Assembly (NCBI RefSeq): GCF_001748085.1
Contig: NZ_BBZK01000005.1
Location: 372,001-436,000, forward strand
Direction of reading: 5' to 3'
DNA from: Streptomyces sp. TP-A0874
GTDB lineage: Bacteria; Actinomycetota; Actinomycetes; Streptomycetales; Streptomycetaceae
Length of the DNA stretch: 64,000 nucleotides
Positions 24,117 through 32,535 of the stretch are shown piece after piece. A program made the position numbers and the translations under genes. Every line of letters begins with the position of its first letter. The first letter of the stretch is position 1. The notes under the pieces were generated by a model. The model was not told the origin of the DNA. It searched no databases and saw only the letters and a list, made by a program, of their open reading frames with translations.

Positions 24117-25592
24117 ATGACCCGCGCCTACCCCCCTCACGACACGGACTCCGCGGACCAGCTGGTGCTGCCGACCGCCCAGGACGAGGTGGCCGCCGTC
24201 GGCAGCGAGGCGATCGGCGGTCCGGCCGGCCGCCGAGTACTACCGGGAACGCACTGGTGGACACCGCTGCGGGTGATCTTGATCGTCGCGATCGGGATGT
24301 TCGCACTGGGCATGGTGCAGAAGCTGCCGTGCTACGACAGCGGCTGGTTCTTCGGAGCGGACAGCCAGTACGCCCACGCCTGCTACTCGGACATCCCCCA
24401 CCTCTACGGTGCGCGCGGGTTCGCCGCTGACCTGGTGCCGTACTTCGACCGCCTCCCCGGCGACATGGAGTACCTCGAATACCCCGTGCTGACCGGACTC
24501 TTCATGGAAGTCGCCTCCTGGCTGACGCCGAAGGACGGGGGGATCGACAGCGCCCGCACCTACTGGGTGGTCAACTCCGGGATGCTGATGGCCTGCGCCG
24601 CGGTGATGGTGGTCTGCGTGGCGCGGACCCACCGCCGCCGGCCCTGGGACGCCCTGCTGGTGGCCCTCGCACCGGCCGCCGCGCTCACCGCCACGATCAA
24701 CTGGGACCTGCTGGCCGTCGCGCTCCTCGCGGCCGGCATGCTCATGTGGTCGCGCAGCCGACCGGCCGCCGCCGGGGTCCTGATCGGGTTGGCGACCGCG
24801 GCGAAGCTCTACCCGGTACTGGTGCTCGGTCCCCTGCTGATCCTCTGCCTCCGGGCGGGCCGCCTGCGGGCGTACGCGGCGGCGGTGGCCTCGGCCGCCG
24901 GGGCCTGGATGGTGGTGAACGTGCCGGTGATGGCGCTGGCCCCCGAGGGGTGGAAGAAGTTCTACACCTTCAGCCAGGAGCGCCCGGTGGACTTCGGATC
25001 GTTCTGGCTGGTCATCGCGCAGCGCACGGGGAACCCGTTGGAGAGCGCCAACTCCTGGGCCATCGCGATCACCGTACTGCTGTGCGCGGGCATCGGCGCG
25101 CTGACCCTCTGGGCACCGCGCCGTCCCCGCTTCGCCCAACTGGCGTTCCTGGTCGTCGCGGTGTTCATCCTGGTCAACAAGGTCTACTCACCGCAGTACG
25201 TGCTGTGGCTGGTCCCGCTCGCGGCGCTGGCCCGCCCCCGCTGGCGCGACTTCCTCATCTGGCAGGGCTGCGAGGTCGCCTACTTCCTCGGCATCTGGAT
25301 GTACCTGGCCTACACCTCCAGTGGCGACAAGCACCACGGTCTGCCACCGGAGGGCTACCAGCTGATCATCCTGCTGCACCTGCTGGGAACGGCCTACCTC
25401 TGCGCCGTGGTGGTCCGCGACATCCTGCTGCCGGAGCGCGACGTGGTCCGGCGGAGCGGTGTGGACGACCCCTCCGGAGGGGTGCTGGACGGCGCGCCGG
25501 ACGTTTTCGCACCGGGCCGGCCGGTACGTCGGCCGGCGCCGCTCCCGGGGCCGCCGGTGCGGTGGGGCACCGACGGGGGATCCGTATCGTGA
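24117..25592 (+). CDS. GT87-type membrane glycosyltransferase
   Basis: Polytopic protein of 491 residues with about 10-12 membrane helices, resembling the GT-C fold polyprenol-phosphate mannosyltransferases (GT87, alpha-1,2-mannosyltransferase type). Visible are WWTPLRVILIVAIGMFALGMV, the extracytoplasmic stretch PYFDRLPGDMEYLEYPVLTGL, and the later LFLVLPVLVLGP-like and FILVNKVYSPQYVLWLVPL helices. That last segment is characteristic of the family. The C-terminus is a short Pro-rich cytoplasmic tail. The acceptor is unknown. It lies in the cell-wall block between the PBP and FemX genes, but has its own terminators. Confidence 0.75.
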   Translation: MTRAYPPHDTDSADQLVLPTAQDEVAAVGSEAIGGPAGRRVLPGTHWWTPLRVILIVAIGMFALGMVQKLPCYDSGWFFGADSQYAHACYSDIPHLYGARGFAADLVPYFDRLPGDMEYLEYPVLTGLFMEVASWLTPKDGGIDSARTYWVVNSGMLMACAAVMVVCVARTHRRRPWDALLVALAPAAALTATINWDLLAVALLAAGMLMWSRSRPAAAGVLIGLATAAKLYPVLVLGPLLILCLRAGRLRAYAAAVASAAGAWMVVNVPVMALAPEGWKKFYTFSQERPVDFGSFWLVIAQRTGNPLESANSWAIAITVLLCAGIGALTLWAPRRPRFAQLAFLVVAVFILVNKVYSPQYVLWLVPLAALARPRWRDFLIWQGCEVAYFLGIWMYLAYTSSGDKHHGLPPEGYQLIILLHLLGTAYLCAVVVRDILLPERDVVRRSGVDDPSGGVLDGAPDVFAPGRPVRRPAPLPGPPVRWGTDGGSVS

Positions 25593-25594
25593 AC

Positions 25595-25633
25595 GGCCTC
25601 CGGGAGCGGGCAGCGAGCCCGCTCCCGGAGGCC
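25595..25633. terminator. Terminator after the glycosyltransferase
   Basis: Perfect 16-base-pair stem (GGCCTCCGGGAGCGGG with its complement) around CAGCGAG, three bases after the stop. It can work in either direction between convergent genes. Confidence 0.75.
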
Positions 25634-25651
25634 GGCAGGCACTGCTCCCGA

Positions 25652-25681
25652 GCCGTCCGAGTGCGGGCGCGCTCGGACGGC
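25652..25681. terminator. Second terminator, facing the racemase gene
   Basis: GCCGTCCGAG pairs with CTCGGACGGC across ten bases, five bases from the stop of the minus-strand racemase-like gene. Confidence 0.65.
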
Positions 25682-25685
25682 GGGC

Positions 25686-26717
25686 TCAGCGGTCGACGAG
25701 CCGGTCGTACTGCGTTGTGGTGTGCCGCAGCTGCGCCACCAGTTCGTCGCCCACCTTGGGCTCGGGCACTTCGCTCGGCAGGAAGAGGATCGACACCTGC
25801 ATGTGCGGCGGCTCGGCGAACCACCGCTGCTTGCCCTCCCAGACGAAGGGCGACAGATTGCGGTTGACGGTCGCCAGTCCGGCCCGGGCGACCCCCTTGG
25901 CGCGCGGCATCATGCCGTGCAGCGCCTTCGGGGCCTCCAGCCCCACGCCGTGCGAGGTACCGCCCGCCACGACCACCAGGGAGCCGTCCGAGGCCGCCCG
26001 CTGCTGCCGGTAGCCGAAACGCTCGCCCTTGGCCACCGTGACCACGTCCAGGACGGAACCGCGGTACTCGGTCGCGTCCTCGTCACCCAGCCAGAGGCGG
26101 GTCCCGATCCGGGCCCGGAAGCGGGTCTGGGGGAACTGCTGCTGCAACCGGGCCAGTTCCGTGGCCCCGAGGTGGCTGACGAACATGGTGTGCAGCGGAA
26201 GCCGGGCGGCCCGCAGCCGGTCCATCCAGCCGATGACCTCCTCCACCGCGTCGGAGCCGTCCAGACGGTCCAGCGGCAGGTGGATGGCGAAGCCCTCCAG
26301 CCGGATGCCCTCGATCGCGGCGTGCAGCTTCGGCAGATCGGCTTCGGAGACGCCGTGGCGCTTCATGGTGCTCATGACCTCGATGACCACGCGCGCTCCG
26401 ACCAGGCCGCGTACGCCCTCCACCGAGGAGACCGACCTGATCGCCCGGTCCGGGAGCGGCACCGGGTCCTCGCCCAACCGGAACGGGGTGAGGACGAGCA
26501 GGTCGCCGCTGAAGAAGTCCTTGATCCGGGCAGCTTCGTAGGTGGTGCCGACGGCGAGCATGTCGGAGCCGAACAGAGCGGTCTCCTCGGCCAGCCGCTC
26601 GTGCCCGAAGCCGTAGCCGTTGCCCTTGCAGACGGGCACTATCCCCGGGAACTGCTGGAGCACCGATTGCTGGTGCGCCCGCCAGCGCGCGGTGTCGACA
26701 TAGAGGGTGAGCGCCAT
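25686..26717 (-). CDS. Alanine-racemase-like PLP protein
   Basis: Fold-type III PLP enzyme of the alanine racemase family, 343 residues from the ATG at 26717. The N-terminal motif PVCKGNGYGFGHERLAEE carries the probable PLP-binding lysine (about residue 31). LHTMFVSHLG, RARIGTRLWLGDE and GERFGYRQQ are barrel and C-terminal domain segments. It is downstream of the FemX-type gene on the same strand after a 224-base gap, which suggests a role in supplying or modifying an amino acid for peptidoglycan. Whether it racemises alanine, another amino acid or none cannot be told from the sequence. Confidence 0.75.
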   Translation of the reverse strand: MALTLYVDTARWRAHQQSVLQQFPGIVPVCKGNGYGFGHERLAEETALFGSDMLAVGTTYEAARIKDFFSGDLLVLTPFRLGEDPVPLPDRAIRSVSSVEGVRGLVGARVVIEVMSTMKRHGVSEADLPKLHAAIEGIRLEGFAIHLPLDRLDGSDAVEEVIGWMDRLRAARLPLHTMFVSHLGATELARLQQQFPQTRFRARIGTRLWLGDEDATEYRGSVLDVVTVAKGERFGYRQQRAASDGSLVVVAGGTSHGVGLEAPKALHGMMPRAKGVARAGLATVNRNLSPFVWEGKQRWFAEPPHMQVSILFLPSEVPEPKVGDELVAQLRHTTTQYDRLVDR

Positions 26718-26941
26718 GGCAGGTCCGGAACCTCTCTCGTATCTGCGGTGTATGGGAGGTAGGAGGGGCGGGAAGCGGAACTGGAGGTGCGTCGTTGAAA
26801 CGATTCGGTCACGTACGGAGGAACACGGCCCGCCATCTCGGGTGGGCGGTGGACGGGGGCCGGGCCTGTCGTGTTTCGGCGGGCTGCGGCGGTGCGGTGC
26901 GAACCGTCCCGTCCGGCCGACGCGGGGACCGGGAAGCGCGG

Positions 26942-28063
26942 TCAGCGCCGGGACATGTACATGTCGAGCGCCTTGTGCAGCAGTTTGTTGAGGGGGAAGT
27001 CCCACTCGCCGAGGTACTCGCAGGCCTGTCCGCCCGTGCCGACCTTGAACTGGATCAGCCCGAAGAGGTGGTCGTTCTCGTCGAGCGAGTCGCTGATGCC
27101 CCGGAGGTCGTACACGGTGGCCCCGAGAGCGTAGGCGTCGCGCAACATGCGCCACTGCATGGCGTTGGAGGGCCGTACCTCGCGCTTGTGGTTGGCGGAG
27201 GCCCCGTAGGAGTACCAGACGTGCCCGCCAACGATCAGCATCGTGGCGGCGGCCACGGCCTCACCGTCGTGCTTGGCGAAGTACAGGCGCATCCGGTTGG
27301 GATCCTCGGTGTTCAGGGCGGTCCACATGCGCTGGAAGTAGCTCAGCGGGCGCGGCCGGAAGCGGTCCCGCTCCGCGGTGATCTCGTAGAGCCGCTGCCA
27401 CTCGGGGAGGTCCTCGTACCCCCCTTGGACCACCTCGACGCCGGCCTTGTCCGCCTTCTTGATGTTCCGACGCCACAGCTGGTTGAAGGCCTTGTGGACG
27501 TCCTCCAGCGAACGGTTCTCCAGCGGAACCTGGAAGACGTAGCGGGGCTGCACGTCGCCGAAGCCCGCGCCGCCGTCCTCGCCCTGCTGCCACCCCATCC
27601 GGCGCAGCCGGTCGGCGACCTCGAAGGCCCGAGGCTCGATGTGGGTGGCCTGGATCTCCCGCAACCGCTTCACCTGCGGGTTCTGGATACCGGCCTTGAT
27701 CGCGGGCGCGTCCCAGCGGCGGATGACCACCGGCGGGCCCATCTTCACCGAGAAGGCGCCGGCGCTCCGGAGGTGCTCGAGCATCGGCCGCAGCCAATCC
27801 TCGAGGTTCGGCGCGTACCAGTCGATCACCGGGCCCTCGGGCAGGTAGGCCAGATAGCGCTTGATCTTCGGCAACTGGCGGTAGAGCACGAGCCCCGCGC
27901 CGACGATCTCACCGCTGTCGTCGTCGAACCACCCAAGGCTCTCCGAGCGCCATTCGGCTTTCACGTCCGCCCAGGCCGGCACCTGCATATGACTCGCCGA
28001 GGGCAGGCTCTGGAGGTACGTCAGATGCTGCTCACGGCTGATGGTCCTCAGGGACAGACTCAT
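26942..28063 (-). CDS. FemX-type lipid II peptidyltransferase (FemAB family)
   Basis: Aminoacyl-tRNA-dependent transferase that adds the first interpeptide-bridge residue to lipid II; in Streptomyces this is glycine on LL-diaminopimelate. It has 373 residues with a duplicated GNAT-like fold: first domain about 1-170 (MQVPAWADVKAEWRSESLGWF), second domain about 190-373 with SYGASANHKREVRPSNAMQW and YDLRGISDSLDENDHLFGLIQFKVGTGG, the FemAB signature. The ATG has AGGAG nine bases upstream. It is followed by the racemase-like gene. The bridge chemistry is inferred from the genus. Confidence 0.87.
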   Translation of the reverse strand: MSLSLRTISREQHLTYLQSLPSASHMQVPAWADVKAEWRSESLGWFDDDSGEIVGAGLVLYRQLPKIKRYLAYLPEGPVIDWYAPNLEDWLRPMLEHLRSAGAFSVKMGPPVVIRRWDAPAIKAGIQNPQVKRLREIQATHIEPRAFEVADRLRRMGWQQGEDGGAGFGDVQPRYVFQVPLENRSLEDVHKAFNQLWRRNIKKADKAGVEVVQGGYEDLPEWQRLYEITAERDRFRPRPLSYFQRMWTALNTEDPNRMRLYFAKHDGEAVAAATMLIVGGHVWYSYGASANHKREVRPSNAMQWRMLRDAYALGATVYDLRGISDSLDENDHLFGLIQFKVGTGGQACEYLGEWDFPLNKLLHKALDMYMSRR

Positions 28064-28243
28064 GGCGGGATGCTCCTCGGCACGCTCGGCTTCCGGGGAA
28101 GCCTACTGCGCGCCGAAGGCCCGCATCAGAACCCAGCGTCCGTAAGGGGCGCCCGGGGGATCCGACCCGTTCCCGGACCGGCATCCGAGAGCCCCTCCGG
28201 CGGGTCGGTTCCCGGTGTCTGGGGAAGCGCCGCGGGCCGGGGT

Positions 28244-28555
28244 CTACCCGAGCACCCCCCCGAAGAGTCCCCCGTGGGCCATCCCGAGATAGAAGCCGAG
28301 GCCGGCGGCGCCCAGCCCGATCACCAGCATGAAGCGCTCGACGGTGGTCGCCGAGATCATCTGTCCCCACGCCCCGGACAGGATGCCGACCAGCCCTGCC
28401 CAGCAGCTGATCAGGTGCAGGTGGGGGATCTGGGCCGTGGCGAAGGCGAGCGCGCCGAGCAGCAGCGTCGTCGCGGCGAGACTGTTCTCGACGGGATGGG
28501 CCGCGATCGCGGAGAGCGGTCCGCGATGCTGCCGCCGGTATACCGCATATGCCAT
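28244..28555 (-). CDS. Small membrane protein, unknown function
   Basis: Protein of 103 residues with an excellent ribosome-binding site (AGGAGG seven bases before the ATG). Three hydrophobic segments are visible: SLAATTLLLGALAFATAQ, LISCWAGLVGILSGAWGQMI and FMLVIGLGAAGLGFYLGMAHG. The N-terminus is basic, with YRRQHRG. It is divergent from the rpsF operon and upstream of the FemX-type gene on the same strand, 180 bases away. I do not recognise the family. Confidence 0.7.
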   Translation of the reverse strand: MAYAVYRRQHRGPLSAIAAHPVENSLAATTLLLGALAFATAQIPHLHLISCWAGLVGILSGAWGQMISATTVERFMLVIGLGAAGLGFYLGMAHGGLFGGVLG

Positions 28556-28808
28556 GGGCCACCTCCTGGCCGAAGACGGCGGACTCGACCGTCACAGACA
28601 TCCGATATGTCCAGACTGCGGGGAGTGTGGCCCGGATTTCAACCGCAAGACACGGTGCGGGTAAGGTGTGCTGTCTGCGATGGTGCCGACCACTGTGGCC
28701 GGCGGCCCCCGTGGGCTGTCAGTCTCGGCCGGTAGCGTCGCTCACGCATCACGACCCTCCTGCCACGGAAAGACCGTGGCCGCTGAGTCCAGAGGAGGTG
28801 GGTTCCGC

Positions 28809-29099
28809 ATGCGTCACTACGAGGTGATGGTCATCCTCGACCCCGATCTCGAGGAGCGCTCTGTCTCCCCGCTGATCGAGAACTTCCTTTCCGTCGTCCG
28901 AGAGGGCAACGGAAAGGTGGAGAAGGTCGACACCTGGGGCCGTCGTCGTCTCTCGTACGAGATCAACAAGAAGCCCGAGGGCATCTACTCGGTCATCGAC
29001 CTCCAGGCCGACCCCGCGGTCGTCAAGGAGCTCGACCGTCAGATGAACCTGAACGAGTCCGTCCTTCGGACCAAGGTCCTCCGTCCCGCGGCTCACTGA
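28809..29099 (+). CDS. rpsF: 30S ribosomal protein S6
   Basis: Ribosomal protein of 96 residues. It begins [17 protein letters not shown] and contains [25 protein letters not shown], the S6 core that contacts S18. The ATG has AGAGGAGG upstream. First gene of the conserved rpsF-ssb-rpsR-rplI operon. In-frame sequence upstream is not family-like, so this start is secure. Confidence 0.97.
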   Translation: MRHYEVMVILDPDLEERSVSPLIENFLSVVREGNGKVEKVDTWGRRRLSYEINKKPEGIYSVIDLQADPAVVKELDRQMNLNESVLRTKVLRPAAH

Positions 29100-29171
29100 A
29101 CCTCGCGGTTCGGTTCCGTCCCGGGATTCGAGTAGCAAGCAGCCCGTAGTACCCCGCCGAGAGGTTCCCCA

Positions 29172-29744
29172 ATGGCAGGCGAGACCGTCATCACGGTCGT
29201 CGGCAATCTGGTCGATGACCCCGAGCTGCGCTTCACCCCGTCCGGTGCGGCGGTCGCGAAGTTCCGTGTCGCGTCCACTCCCCGCATCTTCGACCGCCAG
29301 ACGAACGAGTGGAGGGACGGCGAGAGCCTCTTCCTCACCTGCTCGGTGTGGCGGCAGGCGGCGGAGAACGTCGCCGAGAGCCTGACTCGGGGCACCCGCG
29401 TCATCGTGCAGGGCCGCCTCAAGCAGCGGTCGTACGAGGACCGCGAGGGTGTCAAGCGGACGGTCTACGAGCTGGACGTCGAAGAGGTCGGAGCCAGCCT
29501 GCGCAACGCCACGGCCAAGGTCACCAAGACCACCGGCCGGGGCGGTCAGGGCGGTTTCGGTGGTGGCGGCCAGGGTGGCGGCGGCTGGGGCGGCGGCCCC
29601 GGCGGTGGCCAGCAGGGCGGCGGTGCGCCCGCCGACGACCCCTGGGCGACCAGCGCGCCGGCCGGCGGTGGCCAGCAGGGCGGTGGCGGTGGCGGTGGCT
29701 GGGGCGGTGGCTCCGGCGGCTACTCGGACGAGCCGCCCTTCTAG
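29172..29744 (+). CDS. ssb: Single-stranded DNA-binding protein
   Basis: Replication and repair SSB of 190 residues. The OB fold spans about residues 1-110 ([32 protein letters not shown], then [18 protein letters not shown]). A glycine-rich low-complexity linker of about 60 residues, with repeated GGGQQGG units, follows. The C-terminus is DEPPF, the acidic tip that binds partner proteins. It sits between rpsF and rpsR, which makes it the housekeeping copy rather than a paralogue. Confidence 0.97.
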   Translation: MAGETVITVVGNLVDDPELRFTPSGAAVAKFRVASTPRIFDRQTNEWRDGESLFLTCSVWRQAAENVAESLTRGTRVIVQGRLKQRSYEDREGVKRTVYELDVEEVGASLRNATAKVTKTTGRGGQGGFGGGGQGGGGWGGGPGGGQQGGGAPADDPWATSAPAGGGQQGGGGGGGWGGGSGGYSDEPPF

Positions 29745-29805
29745 GCCGGGTGTCCGGCCAGCAAGGGCGACAGCACAAACTTCTTGATCATTACGGAGAG
29801 AGACA

Positions 29806-30042
29806 ATGGCGAAGCCGCCTGCTCGCAAGCCCAAGAAGAAGGTTTGCGTGTTCTGCAAGGAGAAGATCTCCTACGTCGACTACAAGGACACGAACCTGCT
29901 GCGGAAGTTCATTTCCGACCGTGGCAAGATCCGTGCCCGCCGGGTCACCGGCAACTGCACCCAGCACCAGCGCGATGTCGCCACGGCCGTCAAGAACAGC
30001 CGGGAGATGGCGCTGCTGCCCTACACCTCGACTGCGCGATAA
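29806..30042 (+). CDS. rpsR: 30S ribosomal protein S18 (zinc-binding type)
   Basis: Ribosomal protein of 78 residues. CVFCKEK near the N-terminus and GNCTQHQ later provide Cys/His ligands of the zinc-containing (C+) form. Streptomycetes carry a second, zinc-free paralogue that is induced on zinc starvation; this operon copy is therefore expected to be the zinc-replete version. The ATG follows GGAGAGAGACA. Confidence 0.96.
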   Translation: MAKPPARKPKKKVCVFCKEKISYVDYKDTNLLRKFISDRGKIRARRVTGNCTQHQRDVATAVKNSREMALLPYTSTAR

Positions 30043-30060
30043 GGAAAGGGTGACCGGAAC

Positions 30061-30507
30061 ATGAAGATCATCCTTACCCATGAGGTCTCCGGCCTCGGCG
30101 CCGCGGGCGACGTCGTGGACGTCAAGGACGGCTACGCTCGTAACTACCTGGTCCCGCGCGGTTTCGCGATCCACTGGACCAAGGGTGGCGAGAAGGACGT
30201 CGAGCAGCTCCGCCGCGGCCGCAGGCTGCGGGAGATCGCCTCGATCGAACAGGCCAACGAGGTCAAGGCACAGCTTGAGGCGGTGCGGGTGCGACTGCTC
30301 ACCCGCTCCGGAGAGTCCGGACGTCTGTTCGGTTCTGTGACCCAGGCTGACATCGCCTCGGCGATCAAGGAAGCCGGCGGTCCCGACGTGGACAAGCGTC
30401 GTATCGAGCTCGGCTCCCCCATCAAGACCCTGGGCGCGCACCAGGTCTCCGTGCGCCTCCACGCGGAGGTCGCTGCGAAGGTCGGCGTCGAGGTCGTCGC
30501 CGCCTGA
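30061..30507 (+). CDS. rplI: 50S ribosomal protein L9
   Basis: Ribosomal protein of 148 residues. The N-terminal rRNA-binding domain has the signature [23 protein letters not shown], followed by the long connecting helix and a C-terminal domain ending VGVEVVAA. The start has GAAAGG about eight bases upstream and lies 18 bases from rpsR. It is the last gene of the operon, closed by the hairpin at 30528-30572. Confidence 0.97.
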   Translation: MKIILTHEVSGLGAAGDVVDVKDGYARNYLVPRGFAIHWTKGGEKDVEQLRRGRRLREIASIEQANEVKAQLEAVRVRLLTRSGESGRLFGSVTQADIASAIKEAGGPDVDKRRIELGSPIKTLGAHQVSVRLHAEVAAKVGVEVVAA

Positions 30508-30527
30508 GCAAGGGCAAGTCCTGGCTC

Positions 30528-30572
30528 TGGGCCGCATCCACCGTCCTGACGAGGGGTGGTGGATGCGGCCCA
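30528..30572. terminator. Terminator between rplI and the MATE gene
   Basis: Perfect 15-base-pair stem (TGGGCCGCATCCACC with its complement) and a 15-base loop, 21 bases after the rplI stop. It lies between convergent genes and may serve both. Confidence 0.75.
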
Positions 30573-30681
30573 CTGCCGTTGGTGCCCATCCGGCCGCCGG
30601 GTCGACGCGGGTGAGCCTGCCGAGGAGCCGGGCCGAAGGCGGGTGGAAGGATGCGCGAGGCAGCAGACGGGGATCGGCGGC

Positions 30682-32019
30682 TCAACCCCGCACGGCGCCG
30701 GTTACCATCCACCGACCGGAGCGGGTGCGTAGCCAGAGAGTCACCATCCGCGCACCCATCATCAGCACCATCGCGCCCCACAGGGCGGTGAGCCCGCCGC
30801 CCAGTGCGGGGACCGCCAGCGCGGCGGGTGCGAAGATCGCCAGCGTCGCGATCATGGCCCAGGCGAGGTAGGGACCGTCTCCGGCCCCCATCAGGACCCC
30901 GTCGAGGACGAAGACCACCCCGGAGATCGGCTGGGTGAAGGCCACCACCAGCAGCGCGGGCAGCAGCAGTTCGTGCACGGCCGTGTCGCTGGTGAAGGCC
31001 GGCAGGATCAGCGGACGCAGCAGGAGCACCAGTAGGCCGAGTACCGCGCCGGAGGCGATCCCCCACCGCACCATGCGGCGACAGGCCGCCTGGGCTCCCG
31101 CGACGTCATCGGCCCCCAGGTAGCGCCCGATGATGGCCTGACCTGCGATGGCGATGGCGTCCAGGGCGAAGCCGAGCAGCGTCCACAGCGTCAGGATGAT
31201 CTGGTGGGCGGCGATGTCGGCGTCACCGAGCCGGGCGGCGACGCCCGTGGCGATCATCAGGATCGCGCGGAGGGAGAGGGTGCGGACCAGCAGAGGCGCC
31301 CCGGCTTGGGCGCAGGCCCGGATGCCCGCCGCGTCGGGCCGGAGCGAGGCGCCGTGGCGTCGGGCTCCCCGCACGACCACGAGCAGGTAGGCGGCGGCCA
31401 TTCCGCACTGGGCGATGACCGTGCCCCACGCCGAGCCGGCCACGCCCAGCCCCGCGCCGTAGACGAGTGCGATGTTGAGCACCGCGTTGGCGGTGAAGCC
31501 GCACACCGCGACGTAGAGCGGGGTCCGGGTGTCCTGGAGGCCGCGGAGGACACCGGTCGCGGCGAGTACCACGAGCATGGCCGGGATGCCCAGCGAGCTG
31601 ATCCGCAGGTAGGTGATCGCGTGTGGGGCGGCGGTCTCGGAGGCGCCGAAGAGGGCCACCAGGCCGGGCGCGGCGGGAAGGGTGACCACCACCACGGCGG
31701 CTCCGAGGAGGAGGGCGAGCCAGATGCCGTCCATCCCCTGCCGGATCGCCGTCGGCAGCTCACCGGCGCCGACCCGGCGGGCCACGGCGGAGGTGGTGGC
31801 ATAGGCGAGGAACACGAAGACGTTGACGGCGGTGGTGAGCAGGGCTACGGCCACACCGAGCCCGGCGAGTTGCGGGGTGCCCAGGTGGCCGACGACCGCG
31901 CTGTCGACCATGAGGAAGAGCGGTTCCGCGACGAGCGCGCCGAAGGCCGGGAGGGCGAGCGAGAGGATCTCGCGGTCATGGCGGCTGACACGCTTCGTGC
32001 GCTCGGGGGCCTGGGTCAT
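30682..32019 (-). CDS. MATE family efflux transporter (DinF type)
   Basis: Sodium- or proton-driven multidrug and toxin exporter, 445 residues with 12 predicted helices. The start is HDREILSLALPAFGALVAEPLFLMVDSAVVGHLGTPQLAGLG, the MATE N-terminal signature. The second-half repeat has AAHQIILTLWTLLGFALDAIAIAGQAIIGRYLGA. The substrate is not predictable. In streptomycetes a DinF-like gene between rplI and dnaB is usual. The 515-base gap upstream holds DnaA-box-like motifs and repeats. Confidence 0.88.
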   Translation of the reverse strand: MTQAPERTKRVSRHDREILSLALPAFGALVAEPLFLMVDSAVVGHLGTPQLAGLGVAVALLTTAVNVFVFLAYATTSAVARRVGAGELPTAIRQGMDGIWLALLLGAAVVVVTLPAAPGLVALFGASETAAPHAITYLRISSLGIPAMLVVLAATGVLRGLQDTRTPLYVAVCGFTANAVLNIALVYGAGLGVAGSAWGTVIAQCGMAAAYLLVVVRGARRHGASLRPDAAGIRACAQAGAPLLVRTLSLRAILMIATGVAARLGDADIAAHQIILTLWTLLGFALDAIAIAGQAIIGRYLGADDVAGAQAACRRMVRWGIASGAVLGLLVLLLRPLILPAFTSDTAVHELLLPALLVVAFTQPISGVVFVLDGVLMGAGDGPYLAWAMIATLAIFAPAALAVPALGGGLTALWGAMVLMMGARMVTLWLRTRSGRWMVTGAVRG

Positions 32020-32033
32020 AGCAGTGAATCTAG

Positions 32034-32296
32034 TCTTCCACAGGTAAGAGATGCAAACCGCGAGTGATCCTTACGGGGTGATGGTTGGCCGGGGACTCGC
32101 CGAGGTGTTTTCGGGGATCTTCACCTGGTGGTGGAAGTTTTTCTTCTGCACAGCCGGTGGATGAAGAAATAGCAGGTCAGAGGGGTGGTCCCGGAGTGAT
32201 CATCGGGTTGTCCACAGGGCTTTCCCCTGGGTCATGCACAGATTGGGCGGGCTTCTCCACAGGTTGTGGCCAGTCATCCACATGGCCTGTGGATAA
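32034..32296. promoter_or_regulatory. Cluster of DnaA-box-like 9-mers upstream of dnaB
   Basis: TTGTCCACA, the preferred Streptomyces DnaA box, is at 32208-32216. TTATCCACA on the minus strand is at 32288-32296. Near matches are TCTTCCACA (32034), TTCTGCACA (32144), TCATGCACA (32232), TTCTCCACA (32253) and TCATCCACA (32274). They lie in the gap between the MATE gene and dnaB. DnaA binding is inferred. Confidence 0.5.
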
Positions 32297-32412
32297 CCAC
32301 CTTGGCTGATGCCGTCCACCGGCCTACGGTGGTCCGACGCCCGTCGCTCAGCCAGGCCCGTAGCCTGCCCAGGTTCCGCTCCGTGAGCACGGAGTCGGAC
32401 GTCCGCTTTGTC

Positions 32413-32466
32413 AGCGCTGTGCCGTAGGAAAGCGCTGTGCCGTAGGAAAGCGCTGTGCCGTAGGAA
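32413..32466. repeat. Three tandem copies of an 18-base repeat
   Basis: AGCGCTGTGCCGTAGGAA occurs three times head to tail without a mismatch, 70 bases before the dnaB start, between the DnaA-box-like cluster and the gene. AGCGCT at the start of each unit is itself palindromic. Confidence 0.9.
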
Positions 32467-32535
32467 GAAGTGCGCGGCAAGCGGGTGCGCCGGGCAGCAG
32501 AAAAGGTCCGCGAGGCGGACGGGAGGAGGTGCCGG

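Noticed and set aside
32413..32466. Tandem 18-base repeats as a CRISPR array
   Set aside because: There are no spacers between copies and no cas genes; a simple direct repeat.
32020..32535. The DnaA-box-like cluster as a replication origin
   Set aside because: Streptomyces oriC lies between dnaA and dnaN with many more boxes; the yidC-jag-parAB order puts it to the left of this window. The cluster is considered regulatory at most.
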